Source: Sialis fuliginosa (Eukaryota > Arthropoda > Insecta > Megaloptera > Sialidae). From it: 64,000 bases of DNA. How positions within the stretch are numbered: position 1 is the first letter of the stretch; each line of letters starts with the position of its first letter. Of the stretch, positions 51,241 through 62,284 are shown one piece after another. The DNA lies in NCBI GenBank assembly GCA_961205875.1, contig OY540810.1, positions 15,252,001 to 15,316,000 on the forward strand, written 5' to 3'. The notes below the pieces were generated by a model. The model was not told the DNA's origin. It did not search any database and saw only the letters and a list, made by a program, of their open reading frames with translations. The translations under genes were made by a program, and so were the position numbers.

Positions 51241-53281
51241 AAACACTAGATGTAATTCACGTCATAAATACAAGATATAAATTACTCGTTTTTTACATTC
51301 GTTGTAAATCATCCTGTATATCGAAGCTAGAGTTTATGATGGTTGGCTACCGAAACTAAAATACAATCAACAAATTAATTGAAGAATCAAAGTATGTAGG
51401 TACTCAGAAAAAAATGGTCAGTAATTAAAGCTCTGTAATTGTAAGAAAAATTGATGTACAGGAATAATTAAATAAACATTTTAAATTTCCAAATATAATT
51501 TTATATGTGAAATTTTAATTAAAAAAAATCATATTTTTGCAATTTTGAATAGGGTTAAACAATTTTTTTAGGAAAATATATGTAATGCAAAAGCGTATAC
51601 TTTCAGCTTCAAACTAATTTAAAGAAAATTGATGGCTTTTTTCTACAAAGTTATTTAACATTTAAGCAAAATTATCATTTTGACTTTGTCGCTTGAAAAG
51701 GGTAACTAACGCACCATTAAAAATACATAGTGCAAAGGTTGAAATTGAGTTTATTGATTAGTTTAGAAAATAAATTTTAAAGACATTTTTCTACTTAAAA
51801 TAAACCAATAAATTTCGCAAAGAGTATTGTTACTTTATTTCAAAATAAATTCTACAATTCTAATTTTTTTAAATTTCTTCTATTCCGTTTTATTTTTCAG
51901 TGAATTAAAATAAAATTTTGATTACTATACATAGGCTCATATAATGAGACAACATATTTGATTGAGAAATCATAAAATATTTAAATTGTTTAAAAAAATG
52001 AACTTTTACGAATTATCACACAAATTAAATTATTTACTTTCATGTTCCGAAGGAAATGGAAGAATTGTAAATACAGTCGAAAATTGGTGTCCAAGATAAG
52101 AGCATATTCTGATTGTACTGATTGCATGGCGGATGTGCGTGTGTTGTCTAGATGTAGAGTTTTCTTTCGTTCATGATAAATGAAAATGTTTGTCGCAGTG
52201 AGTACTTCAGACCTTTTGATTTTTGTTGCTAATCGAATAAAGGTGTTTGGAAATATTCCCCCCTCCCTAAAAAAATTAAATTAAAATAAATTAAATAATA
52301 CAATTAATTTTTTTGGGGGTGTATATGGATCATACTCCCCTTACCCTCTCCCAAAAAACTTATCAAATTAATACAAATTAATATTAAAAAAAATGTTTGT
52401 GGGATCTATGATCAATATACCCCTTTCTCAAAAAAGCGAAAAAATAAAGAAAATAAAATTTATAATCAAATTTTTCACATTAATTAAAAATATTATTGAA
52501 CATAGAAGTCATGTATGGTTCTCCATACCGAAATTTCTCTGTGCCGTACCAAATAAGTTATAAAACTTTAGATATAATTTTAAATAACATTTTTATTATT
52601 TTTATAAACTGTTCAGAACTACTGGTTTCAGAGAACTGAAAGCAATAGAATGTGTAGTATATAAAACGCATGTACGCGATGGAATCCCGTATTTATCCAC
52701 GTTAACAAAACGTGATGTGATAACTATTGAGAAAAAAAGAATAAAAAAAATCGAGGTAATTTTTTTTATGCTTGTGTATTTTCTCCGTGTTAATTGTAAA
52801 GTGGATCTACAATAAATAATAACTGAATGGTGCTATGCATTTGTTTTGCACATTAAAATGATCCATGAAAAACGTTCTTTTTTAAATCTGAAAATATATT
52901 TTATACAGTTTATGAAGTAATTGACATAATGCGTGTAGAAGATAGAGTTGACGCGCGATACCGCCCGCGTTTTATATAAAAAATCATCTAAAGCGACTTA
53001 AATAATAAAGTTAGATAAACACTATAAGGGACTTTTTAGTAGAGCTAATTGAACTCTACAAAACGTCAATATATAATTTTGCTGTATCTTTTACAGTTTA
53101 TGGGTAAAATGTTTTTTTTTTTAAATTATGCAGCTGTTATTGCATGATAGCGTAATTACATGTACTTTATAAGATTTGTGAGATTTCAAGGAACACCTTG
53201 ATGCAGGTTTAATCAAAATTGACAAATTCATCCAAGTCAGTGATTTTACCAAAATTGAGATTATATTATATTATACATAAG
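51241..53281. other. Region between the inverted arms, first part
   Basis: AT-rich without a credible frame. Bases 52250-52440 hold two to three diverged direct repeats of a unit of about 70-100 bp with CTCCC-AAAAAA-TTA and GGGGGTGTATATGGATCATA words. GACGCGCGATACCGCCCGCG at 52950-52972 is a small GC island. Confidence 0.35.
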
Positions 53282-53527
53282 TGAGTTAACAAAATTTGTT
53301 AGCTAACAAGCAATTTAAATGGGGGTCAACCTATACGACAGTTCCCTTGAAGTATCATGAAGTGTTTAACCAATTTCTCGCACGCGCGTTAAGTAAATAC
53401 TAATGGTTGTAATAATATGGAAATTATCTCGTACGGTCAGTCACTAACTATGTTACATAATAAGTTGAAGTATCATTGATCTAAATTCGTTGAAAGTGGT
53501 TGTTAGCTAACAAGTTTTGTTAACTCA
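53282..53527. mobile_element. 246-bp MITE with TGAGTTAACAAAA ends
   Basis: TGAGTTAACAAAATTTGTTAG then CTAACAA at the left is inverted at the right as TTGTTAGCTAACAAG then TTTTGTTAACTCA. The arms are 28 bp with one mismatch. Each arm itself includes the palindrome TTGTTAGCTAACAA. No coding capacity. Confidence 0.75.
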
Positions 53528-54149
53528 TTTTAAATACCGGATATTAGATTAGAATTTAAGAGTTAACATTTTTTTTAATATACACTTTATAGAAATGAAT
53601 ACAGAAATAAGTACTAGGACATAGGAAATGTAACGCACGAATTTTAAAGAATAGAATAAAGAAAAATCAATATGTATGATTATCACATAGGATCAGTTTT
53701 ATTACATCGCGCGGAAAGAGAGAGAGAGACGGAGAGGCAATAGAAGGATTCGTACGTCAGACAATGACGGACGTATTTGTATTGTGTGCTATTTTTGTAA
53801 TAATATCGTAGAAAAGAGCTGAAGCCGAGCTTTTCATAGAACAATAAATGAAATAGAAAGCTTCGTTTGAGAAACTGTAGGAGTATTGTCTATTTGGGAG
53901 TGTGGGGAGAAGGAGGAGGGGATAAATAAATCAAATATCTCATCGGCGTTATTTTATTTTATTGCAAGGGAACTTGAATAAAACATAATTTTATAGTTTC
54001 AAACAATTTATATTTATTTTAAGATCTGAGTGAATGGTACGTCGTTGTCTTTACGGAGCACATTTTTGGGGAGAACATTCGTAACAATGCGTTTTTGATC
54101 ACAGTTACGTATATTGAGCTATGTGGCTTGTTACACTAGTAGAAACGTT
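53528..54149. other. Unassigned; small purine-rich and CG-containing patch
   Basis: An (ag)n tract lies at 53718-53732, followed by GGATTCGTACGTCAGACAATGACGGACG. No open frame or repeat copy is recognised. Confidence 0.3.
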
Positions 54150-54429
54150 GACTTGGGCCAATAAATCCTTATTTTATAAAGGGTATCAAAATTTCAGGTT
54201 AACTTTTAAAATCGTAATAAAACAAATAAATTACTTTGAACGTCTAAATGTTTTTATTTAAAATAAAAGTGGAGACATTGAAGTTGAGTAATCCAAAATA
54301 ATATTCGATAAGTAACCTCTTCTAGCTGCTCTGGATGCCTCCAATCTTTTGTTAAAAACTTTAGTACAATTGCGACTCATTTGCAGTCATTTCATTGAAA
54401 TGTTCACCTTATGGTCATTAATGGTTTGT

Positions 54430-54560
54430 GGATCATAAGCGTAGACTTTTTTATTTAAATAATACCCAAAAAAAATCTAGAAGCGTTAGAACACATGATC
54501 TCTGCGGCAAATTAACATCTTGTTGAGAAATTATTCGATTGTCAATACGCTTACGTAAAA
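54430..54560 (-). pseudogene. Mariner-type transposase C-terminus, left arm of copy 1
   Basis: The minus strand gives LINLPQRSCVLTLLDFFW then a VYAYDPQTINDHK-like segment, corresponding to WPPRSCDLTPLDFFLWG...VYA.. of the family. It is an inverted, diverged duplicate of the right arm and is non-functional. Confidence 0.6.
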
Positions 54561-54654
54561 ATGATAATATCGTAGATGTTGATAAAGAATGTTCAAAACG
54601 TTAATGCCTTTTAATTAATCTCATAAAAAATTGTAATAGAATAATTTCTGGACG

Positions 54655-54960
54655 AGGGGATGTTAATTGACCACTGAGTTCATGTTATCTAAAGATTCTG
54701 GATTTCATTCTTTGGGGTTAATTTCGAGGGTTATTTAAAGGAAGAGGCCTACGCTAATGATTCACAAAGCATTAACGACCTGAAGGAGAACATTTATAAA
54801 GAAATTACTACAAATAAGCTGCAGTAATGCCAAAAATAATATCGAAAATTTTAACAAAAGATTGAAGATACACGGAACAGTTAGAGATGGCTACTTATCG
54901 GATATATTCAACTTCAATGTCTCCACTTTAATTTTAAATAAAAATATTTTAACATTCAAA
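54655..54960 (+). pseudogene. Mariner-type transposase C-terminus, right arm of copy 1
   Basis: Reading across stops, the order is (L)ID...DFILWG-like, GYLKEEAYANDSQSINDLKE, NIYKEITTNKLQ, CQK, YRKF and DGYLSDIFNFN. This follows the C-terminal third of IS630/Tc1/mariner-type transposases, whose signature is PPRSCDLTPLDFFLWGYLKE...VY. Several in-frame stops and frame shifts make it non-functional. The N-terminal helix-turn-helix and first catalytic aspartates are absent. Confidence 0.65.
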
Positions 54961-55014
54961 GTTATTATGTATTTTATTACGATTTTAAAAGTTAACTTGA
55001 AATTTTGACACCAG

Positions 55015-55145
55015 ATATATAACGAACACAATATTTTCTTAATATAAGAAATATACTCTTAAAGGAACTATATTATTTTTAGACGAAAATACAGTGCGGT
55101 TAAGAATATATTTCATATATTAAGAAAATATTGTTTTTGTTATAT
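55015..55145. repeat. Palindromic segment (ATATAACGAACACAATATTTTC)
   Basis: ATATATAACGAACACAATAT then TTTCTTAATATAAGAAATAT is inverted after about 45 bases as ATTTCATATATTAAGAAAAT then ATTGTTTTTGTTATATAT. The single-arm version occurs at 62240-62280, so this palindrome is the nested tip region of the foldback element. Confidence 0.6.
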
Positions 55146-55173
55146 ATACACTAAATATTTTTTGGCCCAACTC

Positions 55174-55290
55174 AATTTTTGCGTATGAATCCATAAACTT
55201 GTGGGCCGTGTAATTGTGCCTTTATATAATTTAAATTACAATACGTTAAACGTACATTCAGTGGCGAGAGTTTTTTTTAATGATGTATTA
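55174..55290. repeat. Flank shared with copy 2 of the foldback element
   Basis: CCATAAACTTGTGGGCCGTG, ATTGTGCCTTTATATAATTT and ACATTCAGTGGCGAGAG match the inverse of 62110-62215. The duplicated unit is thus larger than the foldback element itself. Confidence 0.65.
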
Positions 55291-55734
55291 GAGTCACGCT
55301 AGACACCATTATTCAACAATAGAGCATCAATATTTTCACAAATAGGTCATTTTTCACAAACAGGAAATAGGTTTTCGCATTGACTGCCCTCAACCGGACA
55401 GTTATTATAAATGGGAAATTTATAAAGTACTAGCCTTTATTCGTCTATTGGACAAATAGAGTTTTGTACATCGACATCGGATAACCGAGAAAAATAAAAA
55501 TCAGTATTTTTTTATTTGCCTTACTTTGAAATTTTGTCTTTTTAGGGTTTCACTCCACCCACGTTCCTCATTTGGCTAATTAATGAAAATGTATTTAATT
55601 TTTGAAATCTACTTTTCCCTAACCATTTGCCCTAAAGTCGACAATTTGGGTATTTTTTTTTTTTTATAAAGTACGTGTTCCAGTCCCTTCCCCCTTACCG
55701 TCTTTTTTTGGCTAATTAATGGTTTCTTTGATTC
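55291..55734. other. Unassigned AT-rich stretch
   Basis: GGGTTTCACTCCACCCACG, and a second pyrimidine-rich patch at 55683, each followed by TTTGGCTAATTAATG (55573, 55708), are direct repeats 135 bp apart. No gene. Confidence 0.4.
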
Positions 55735-56320
55735 TGACGTGTTTTAAGTCAGCCAAATACTGAATAACTCAGAAACTAAAAGCTCGACTAGGGTGATTTC
55801 GGTATCATTCTAACCGGCGTATAGTTCCGTATCCATTAAATACTGAGCTAACTCCGCGGAAATGCGGTACGGGTGGTGAAAGATTTTTTTGCGCGCTAGC
55901 GTAAATTTAATATCAGTATAGCTCGACACTCAGAGCAGCTAGCATGTTGGTTTTGATTCCAAATTATAGATCTGGATTAGAACTACGAGATACAAGTACA
56001 TATCAAAACATTTAATCCGTTTTAATGAGTGAAAAACTTAATAAAATAAAAAAAGTACATTTTCAGAATGTCGGCTAAAACACGCGTAAAGCCAGCATAA
56101 AATATTAGACATAGAGCATTGGAAAGATCGTCTCAGCATCTTTTAGAAAATATACCATTACCAGTAACTGAGCGAATTAGGAGGTGCAAGGCACGCAAGC
56201 CCATCATGAGCTTGAGTTATATTTAACCTCACTGCCACAAACGATGCGACTTTAGATTTGGAACGCATTAACGTCAATCTCTCGACTGTGCATCCCGACA
56301 CAGTCACACCCAATTTTTTC
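55735..56320. repeat. Long inverted arm, right
   Basis: Reverse complement of 50630-51240, running from AACTCAGAAACTAAAAGCTC through CCGCGGAAATGCGGTACGGG, GCGCGCTAGCGTAAATTTAA and AACACGCGTAAAGCCAGC to CTCGACTGTGCATCCCGACA. It includes GATTAGAACTACGAGATAC and GAGCAGCTAGCATGTTGG, which also occur in the copy at 61040-61110. Confidence 0.65.
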
Positions 56321-56520
56321 CATAAATTTTGTGACAGCTATATTGCCCTGAGCAAGTTCTCGGATCATTGATAAAACTTTAAAAACAAAATGTTGTGGAG
56401 TACGTGTGACCCCATAGTTAAAATTTAAATCTGACTCTCCCTGATGGAGCCAAAATTACATAGTAACCCTTTATACACTGTTTATTACATACTGTAGAGC
56501 ATAAATTCATCATAAACACA
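56321..56520. other. Unassigned
   Basis: No repeat copy or ORF is recognised. Confidence 0.25.
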
Positions 56521-57050
56521 TATTATGTACATACATATATATGTATGTAGAACAACCTCACTGCAATACACACATATTTGTTTCCACATCCTCACATGCT
56601 ATCACATACAAATACACACACACACATACAATTGCGTGGCCTCAGGGTCACATATGTCAGTATTTACTTACCGTTCCTTTCCCCGACGCGGGCTTTATCG
56701 TCTATGTTTATCTTCTACTGTCTATACTCCCCATAATATACGTACGGAATTGATCCCGCCAGACTTATTTATACCCTCTGGAACACACCTATTTTGGAGG
56801 CACGTCGCTCTATCCTTTATTCTATGTTTGTTTATATTAACACAATTTCATACTTTCTGAAAATATTTTCTGTATTTTTTAATATCTCTGTATTTATAAC
56901 GCTTCCTCGCAAAAGAGCTATGTTCTATTTGATCTTTCCGTTTTTTTCGTTCCGTGTCTGTCTTTTAACGAGAATATGGTCCATTATAAAAATCTTCAAT
57001 GGTGGGTATCCAAAAATTATTATTTTTAAAATATTTCTTTTTTGTTGAGC
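56521..57050. other. (ca)n-rich and mixed sequence with overlapping frames; R1 end at 56885-56970
   Basis: Two overlapping plus frames begin in TATA/CACA low-complexity DNA. A GC-richer patch at 56670-56830 (CCCCGACGCGGGCTTTATCG) follows. Bases 56885-56970 carry R1 words (CGCTTCCTCGC, TTGATCTTTCCGTTTTTTTC, GTTCCGTGTCTGTCTTTTA). No gene is credible. Confidence 0.35.
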
Positions 57051-59008
57051 AATTAAATTTCCATAAAAGAGATCATTACAATTTTTGTAGTTAATATTCT
57101 GTTACTAAAATATATCTTCTGTCTGCTTCATGGATTGGATCATGATATTCCTATGTATTTTTGCCCGTTGATCTGAACTCTGTTTAAGCCCTACACATCT
57201 GGATTTTTTACAAAACTTTTATTAACTTGATCTGTAACTAACATTGAAAGAAAATCTTACAACTCACTTTTCACCCATATTTAACTGTTTTATTGATTTT
57301 GAAAAAGCAAAAGTAAAAAACTAAAAAGTAAATTAGAATACAAAAACAACTTTTCAATTTTTAAGAATATTTTAGCCTATAGGATTAAATTTCAAAAATA
57401 TACCACCCATTTCCCCCCCAGTTAGTTGAAACATAAAAAAATACTTTATTAAATTAATAATATTGCATAATTTGTAATAAAAAAACCGGAATACGGATTG
57501 TAAAGTTCGTAATAACTAAAAGTATTTTTATTTATATTTCCCAGTATATTTTAATTATTGATATACATTCTGGCCAACTATAAATTAAATATAATTAAGA
57601 GTTATGTATCTAATTAAAATAGTTAACAATGTTCTGGCTTACTTTTTAATTCCGCCGAAAGCATTTCGGATATTTAACTTTATTTATTCCATAAAATATG
57701 TAAACTTTCAAATTACGAATTTACGAAAAAGTAACTAAATATCATATATACATATTCGCTTGTACTAAATAAAACAACAGTGGTGAGAACATGAAATCGT
57801 AGGGGTGAAAAATGTTCTCTATGATTTTATAATTGATTAAATTTTATTGAAGTCCATGTTGTTAAAATAACTTTTTTTTTTACTATTTTGACCTATATCT
57901 ACTACAAGATTTTGAAATACAATAAAAACGGGGTGTTCAAATAGAACATTACGATTTTTTATTACGAAAAGTAAGCTGCTTACAGAAATAAAAATCAGAC
58001 AAAAGTTACTATGTTTGGGGGAGAGGTGGAGGATATCGTGATAATTTATATTTGTAGGTTTTTTGTTATGTTTTTGTATCGTACACGAGTATTGTTATTT
58101 AAAATAAATAAACTTTCAGAAAATGTATAACTGAAAAATTTTGGTTTGAAATCACATGTTTTGGACAAAAGTTTATTGTTTTCACTTATTGTTAGAATAA
58201 AATCCTTTTAACAAAAATATAAGTTCAATTAAAAATTACCAATATATTGCCACCATGTATGTCGAAACTTGATAATTTTTGTCTGAAGCAGTTTACTGTT
58301 CGAAATATAAAATTCGGAACATTTTATTTTAAAATTCAAAAATTTTGTACGAAACAAATTTTGATTAGAAATTTTACTGGGGGTAAATATCAATTTCAAT
58401 TAGAGAAGGGGGATTTTCAGCTTCTACCCTAATTCTGATAATGAACAGTATAAATTACTGCCAATTTATTTTTAGATTATAAAAGAATGAAATATATTCA
58501 CGATTATAATTTATTTTTGATATAACTAATTGTTATTAATGTCCCAATATGAATATTGATGTATGCAAATCCAAACGTATATATTATATAATATTTGCGA
58601 TATGCGTTCATATTCAAGAAAATCGATACGTAATTACAATACATAATTATATACTTAAAACAAAAATTAAGTGTATATAATAAATACTTATATATATAAC
58701 GTTTTAATAACTAAAAAAAATAAGAATTATAAATCACAAATATTTCAGTTTTTGCGAATTTTCCATGAGTGCATAAATAAAAAAAATATTTTTAATCTAA
58801 AACTTTGTACTATCATTTAAAAGCGCGATTTCAACATGAAACTAATTTTTTTTAGATTTGATTTTCGACACTTTTCCACAGAGATATTTGAGATTAAGTA
58901 AAAATCATCAGGTTTTGCTTAGTATCAAAGAACTTCTTAAAAAATCGCGAGGTCAAATATAAAAAATCATTTTGAAGCTAAAGACAAATTATTTAACCTC
59001 ATGCACCT
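57051..59008. other. Long AT-rich stretch with nothing recognised
   Basis: The plus frame at 58247-58432 has AT-rich-type composition and no motif. No inverted-repeat pair, island or repeat copy was found over about 2 kb. Confidence 0.4.
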
Positions 59009-60330
59009 TATAAGGGTCGATCCAGACTATCGTGCCGGTCTCGTTATACAGTATCGGAGCGTGATTGGACCAAGACCGGCACGATATCTATAGTGTGAAT
59101 GATTTTATTGTTTACTAGCTGCTACCTGCGGCTTCGCTCGCGTTGATTTCGAAACTAAATACAACCCTCCATACGTGACATTGGGTGAAATATTTAAATT
59201 TTATTTATTTGTTTTTTATAGATTATTTGTTTGTATTGAAGAGTATTTATTTTAAGTTTCAAATAAATCCGGTTTAAAAATGTATAATATCTCGGCTCCA
59301 ATGCAAGATAGGGGGTTGCTTTCCCCCCTAACACCCCCTCCCTCGTAATATTTTCCCGCCGGACAGAGGATGAAATATTAAATAATTATTTATTTTTATT
59401 CATTACCTATACAAAATCGTAAATATCTCGGAACTTATTGTTAGTTAAAAATTGCAGAAACCCACCCCTTGTCGATCGCTTCCATTAGGAGTTGAATGTC
59501 GAAATTTTTATTTTTATTGAAGACTGTTATGCCGGAATTCACCTTTATAACTTAAGCAGCTATGCAGATAAACATATCAAAAATCCATCCTCGTCCCCTT
59601 CTTACGCTATTAGGGGTTGAATGACGAAATTTTTATTTTTATTGAATATTATTTTGTCCAAATTTACCTTAATATCATAAACAGTTATGTAGATAAATAT
59701 ATCAAAATCTAAAAAAGTTAACACCCCCGTCATCCCTTAGCGGTTGAATTTTCGAAAATGTTATTTGTCTTGTAGATTATTTGTGCAAAGTTTCATTCGA
59801 GTGAATACAAAAAAAAAAAAATCTCAACACACTTTTTCACCCCTTTGCAACCCCTTAAGGGATGAATTTTGGGAAATGCTGAAATACGTGTTTCATTATT
59901 TGTATTGAAGAGTATTTATTTTAAGTTTCAAGTAAATCCGATCAAAAAATATTTTTCCTATACAAACATATCCACCCCCTAACACCCACTTAATGGTTTA
60001 ATTTTGGGAAATGCTGAAATACATGTTTCATTGTTTGTATTGAAGAGTATTTATTTTAAGTTTCAAGTAAATCCGACCAAAAAATATTTTTTTCATACAA
60101 ACTTTGACACCTTCTTTTAACCCCTTAGGGGTTGATTATCAAAAAATCCTTTCTTAGTGGGTGTTTACGTCATAAAAGGAAGATACCCTTAAAATTTCAC
60201 GTTTCTAGGACCAGGGGTTTCGGCTGGGCGATGATGAATCAGTCAGGACATGTTATATATGTATGTAGATTGTATATTAATATTTGATTGGAGCGAGACC
60301 GGATCGATACGATAGTTTGGATCGACCCTT
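59009..60330. mobile_element. 1.3-kb element with AAGGGTCGATCCAGACTATCG ends, Helitron inside
   Basis: The left tip AAGGGTCGATCCAGACTATCG and the right tip inverse AAGGGTCGATCCAAACTATCG are inverted copies, each followed by a GACCGG(T/C)CTCG-type segment. The left tip region also has a hairpin (CCGGTCTCGTT with GACCAAGACCGGCACGAT). Between them lies a Helitron in reverse orientation. No transposase is present and no clear target duplication is seen. The superfamily is uncertain. Confidence 0.6.
59115..60240 (-). mobile_element. Helitron, minus orientation, with six modules
   Basis: The 3' end is CTAG at 59115-59118 on the minus strand, preceded there by GCGAGCGAAGCCGCAGGTAG, the same terminal word as at 19852 and with A/T flanks as expected. 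Inside are six modules centred on TTAGGGGTTGAAT variants at about 59481, 59609, 59734, 59851, 59987 and 60121, spaced about 117-136 bp. The 5' TC end is not defined. No Rep/helicase is encoded, so it is non-autonomous. Confidence 0.65.
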
Positions 60331-60930
60331 AAAAAATACTTAAATACTTAAAAAAAAAACATAAATCGACCTTTTTCCGTTTTCTTTACAAGTCAAATGG
60401 GATGCGAAAAGTTTCAATTTTTAAAAATGGGTCCCGGTATATATAAGTTTGGGAGCCCCTGCCTTAGATCATTGATCTTAAACACAGACAAAACAACTCG
60501 CGCCAGTTTAATTGCAACGAGACGATATATCTCTATAATTGAAATGACAATAGAAAACCTGAAGTATACTTTAACGACAACGACGACAAAACGGTGCGCG
60601 ATTTCCTCGACGTAAAATTTACTTGTCGTGGAATTTTGCTGGAGACCCATTTCTAAGGAATTTTCCAGTGAAATTTTGCGTAAACCGTTTCTAGATGGTT
60701 TCATTTAATACAGCTGTACGTATATTTTCACAAAATTTATTCGACACTGCACATTTTTGAAGGTTAATTAAGTCTGTTCAACATATATTCATCTGCATTT
60801 TCACACGGAATTCTATTAAGTTGAAATAAAATTGCCTCATAAGATAGACAGTATTGAAGGTTGAGGAGAGACTGACAGACACACATTAAAAAGAAAGAGA
60901 GAGAGTTCAATTTTTTACGTGAATAACGTC
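60331..60930. other. Mixed stretch with a hAT-like end near 60466
   Basis: GTTTGGGAGCCCCTGCCTTA (60448) resembles the inverse of a CAGTGGTTCCCAAAC-type hAT tip. The overlapping plus (60397-60615) and minus (60414-60704) frames arise around an (acg)n-like tract at 60575-60592 and show no motif. An (ag)n tract lies at 60890-60905. Confidence 0.35.
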
Positions 60931-61140
60931 TAGAGTTTCAGGCCAGATACTGGATGGGCATTTCAAAAACTTGATGCAACGCGCAGAGATCAATTTTGTA
61001 CGCTAGCGTAAATTTAAAATCAGTGTAGTATATATATCTCGACATTCAGAGCAGCTATGATGTGGGTTTTGGTCTCAAATTATAGATCTCGATTAGATCT
61101 ACGAGATAAAAGTAAAAATCAAAACATTTAACCAGTTTAA
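60931..61140. repeat. Third copy of the long-arm repeat (partial)
   Basis: TTTGTACGCTAGCGTAAATT, TCGACATTCAGAGCAGC, TTATAGATCTCGATTAG and AACATTTAACCAGTTTAAAT match 55890-56035 directly. Confidence 0.65.
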
Positions 61141-62000
61141 ATGAGTGATAAGCACAGGATCCTTTTTGTAGGAAATTTTATTTTCTATAATATGCTACTG
61201 TAAGAAATCAAAATAATTAAATTTTGTGCCGTTCACAGGTTTGATCTACGAGTCTGAAATTTTGAGACAATTAACTTTTGATCCAAAGCTAAAAGATAGG
61301 CCAATGGGACCGAAAAAATAAATAAAAAAACACCCTAATAGATGTACCTACTACACATTTCTCTTATAAATTTAAGTTTTTGTCGCATACGACATTTCAG
61401 CGGTCAGGGTTCGATTATTGGTATATAATAAAATTCGATAAAGAAAATGAAGTAATCTTTATATTGAAATATACCGTTATAATGATTTATTAAACCCAGA
61501 GAAAACATAACCGAAGAGATACGATCGTATACAAACACCACAAAGTACTTTATTTTACGCATACAGACATCAAGCATTTTACGGCGTTATTTGTTGAAAT
61601 GCAGACGCGTATATTCTAAAAACTTGCCAGAAATATTGTGATTGAAAAACTAAAAAAATAAGATATCTCCATTTGACATGTCTCCGACTAAATTTACGAA
61701 TAAAACGGATAGTTCATAAAATACGTTCCCCGATGAAAAATTCGTTTAAAATTTGAAAATTGAATGTCGCAGCGATGGTTCCAATATCGTCGAAAAAGCA
61801 CCTCTGGGAAACAATTCTTGGAGGTTATATTGAATTGAAGTACTTTTGTGGGACGGACGCATTTGACCGAAAAGGTTCAACACATTTATATATAAATTAG
61901 ACCAATGCAGTTACATATGTGGGGTGTCGTGTGTTTATAAATATTATGCTTGTTTATCAAGACAGTGCCGGGTTAAGACATTTTTTTACCGTTACTCTGT
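61141..62000. other. Unassigned; ordinary complexity in places
   Basis: Bases 61480-61900 have mixed composition (AACCGAAGAGATACGATCG, GGTTCCAATATCGTCG) with no open frame and no copy in the window. It could be single-copy DNA. Confidence 0.3.
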
Positions 62001-62023
62001 TAAGGGCAACTAATATATAAAAT

Positions 62024-62284
62024 TATTAGCAGGTAGGTGTTTTATAGAAAGTTAAAATTTCAAGTTAACTATATAAACTCTGTAATAAAACCCATAAGTT
62101 ACTTTGAATATTCTCTAGCCACTGAATGTATGTTTAACGAATTTAATTTAAATTATATAAAGGCACAATAACACGGCCCACAAGTTTATGGACTCATACA
62201 CAAGTAAAAAATTGACTTGGGTCAAGAAATCTTTGGTTAATATATAACGAAAACAATATTTTCTTAATATAAGAAATAAATTTT
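62024..62284. repeat. Mariner-type tip plus flank shared with 55174-55290
   Basis: Bases 62040-62105 (AATTTCAAGTTAACTATATA, GTAATAAAACCCATAAGTTA) are another short mariner-type tip of the same family. Bases 62110-62280 are the inverse of the copy-1 right flank. Confidence 0.6.

Larger units (their letters stand above)
54150..55173. mobile_element. Foldback mariner-type element, copy 1
   Basis: The outer tips ACTTGGGCCAATAAAT (54151) and inverse AGTTGGGCCAAAAAAT (ending 55172) bracket two long inverted arms. Both arms read inward from GTGTCAAAATTTCAAGTTAAC-type text through AAATCGTAATAAAAC and GGAGACATTGAAGTTGA into the 3' part of a mariner-type DDE transposase gene. The right arm (plus strand) retains WISFFG...GYLKEEAYANDSQS and INDLKENIYKEITTNKLQ with stops. 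The left arm (minus strand) retains LPQRSCVLTLLDFF. Copy 2 at 62.1-63.08 kb is the same structure inverted. Confidence 0.7.

Noticed and set aside
56525-56860. 111-codon plus-strand open frame and its overlapping 70-codon frame
   Set aside because: Both start in TATA/CACA low-complexity DNA, overlap each other, and show no domain or stable composition.
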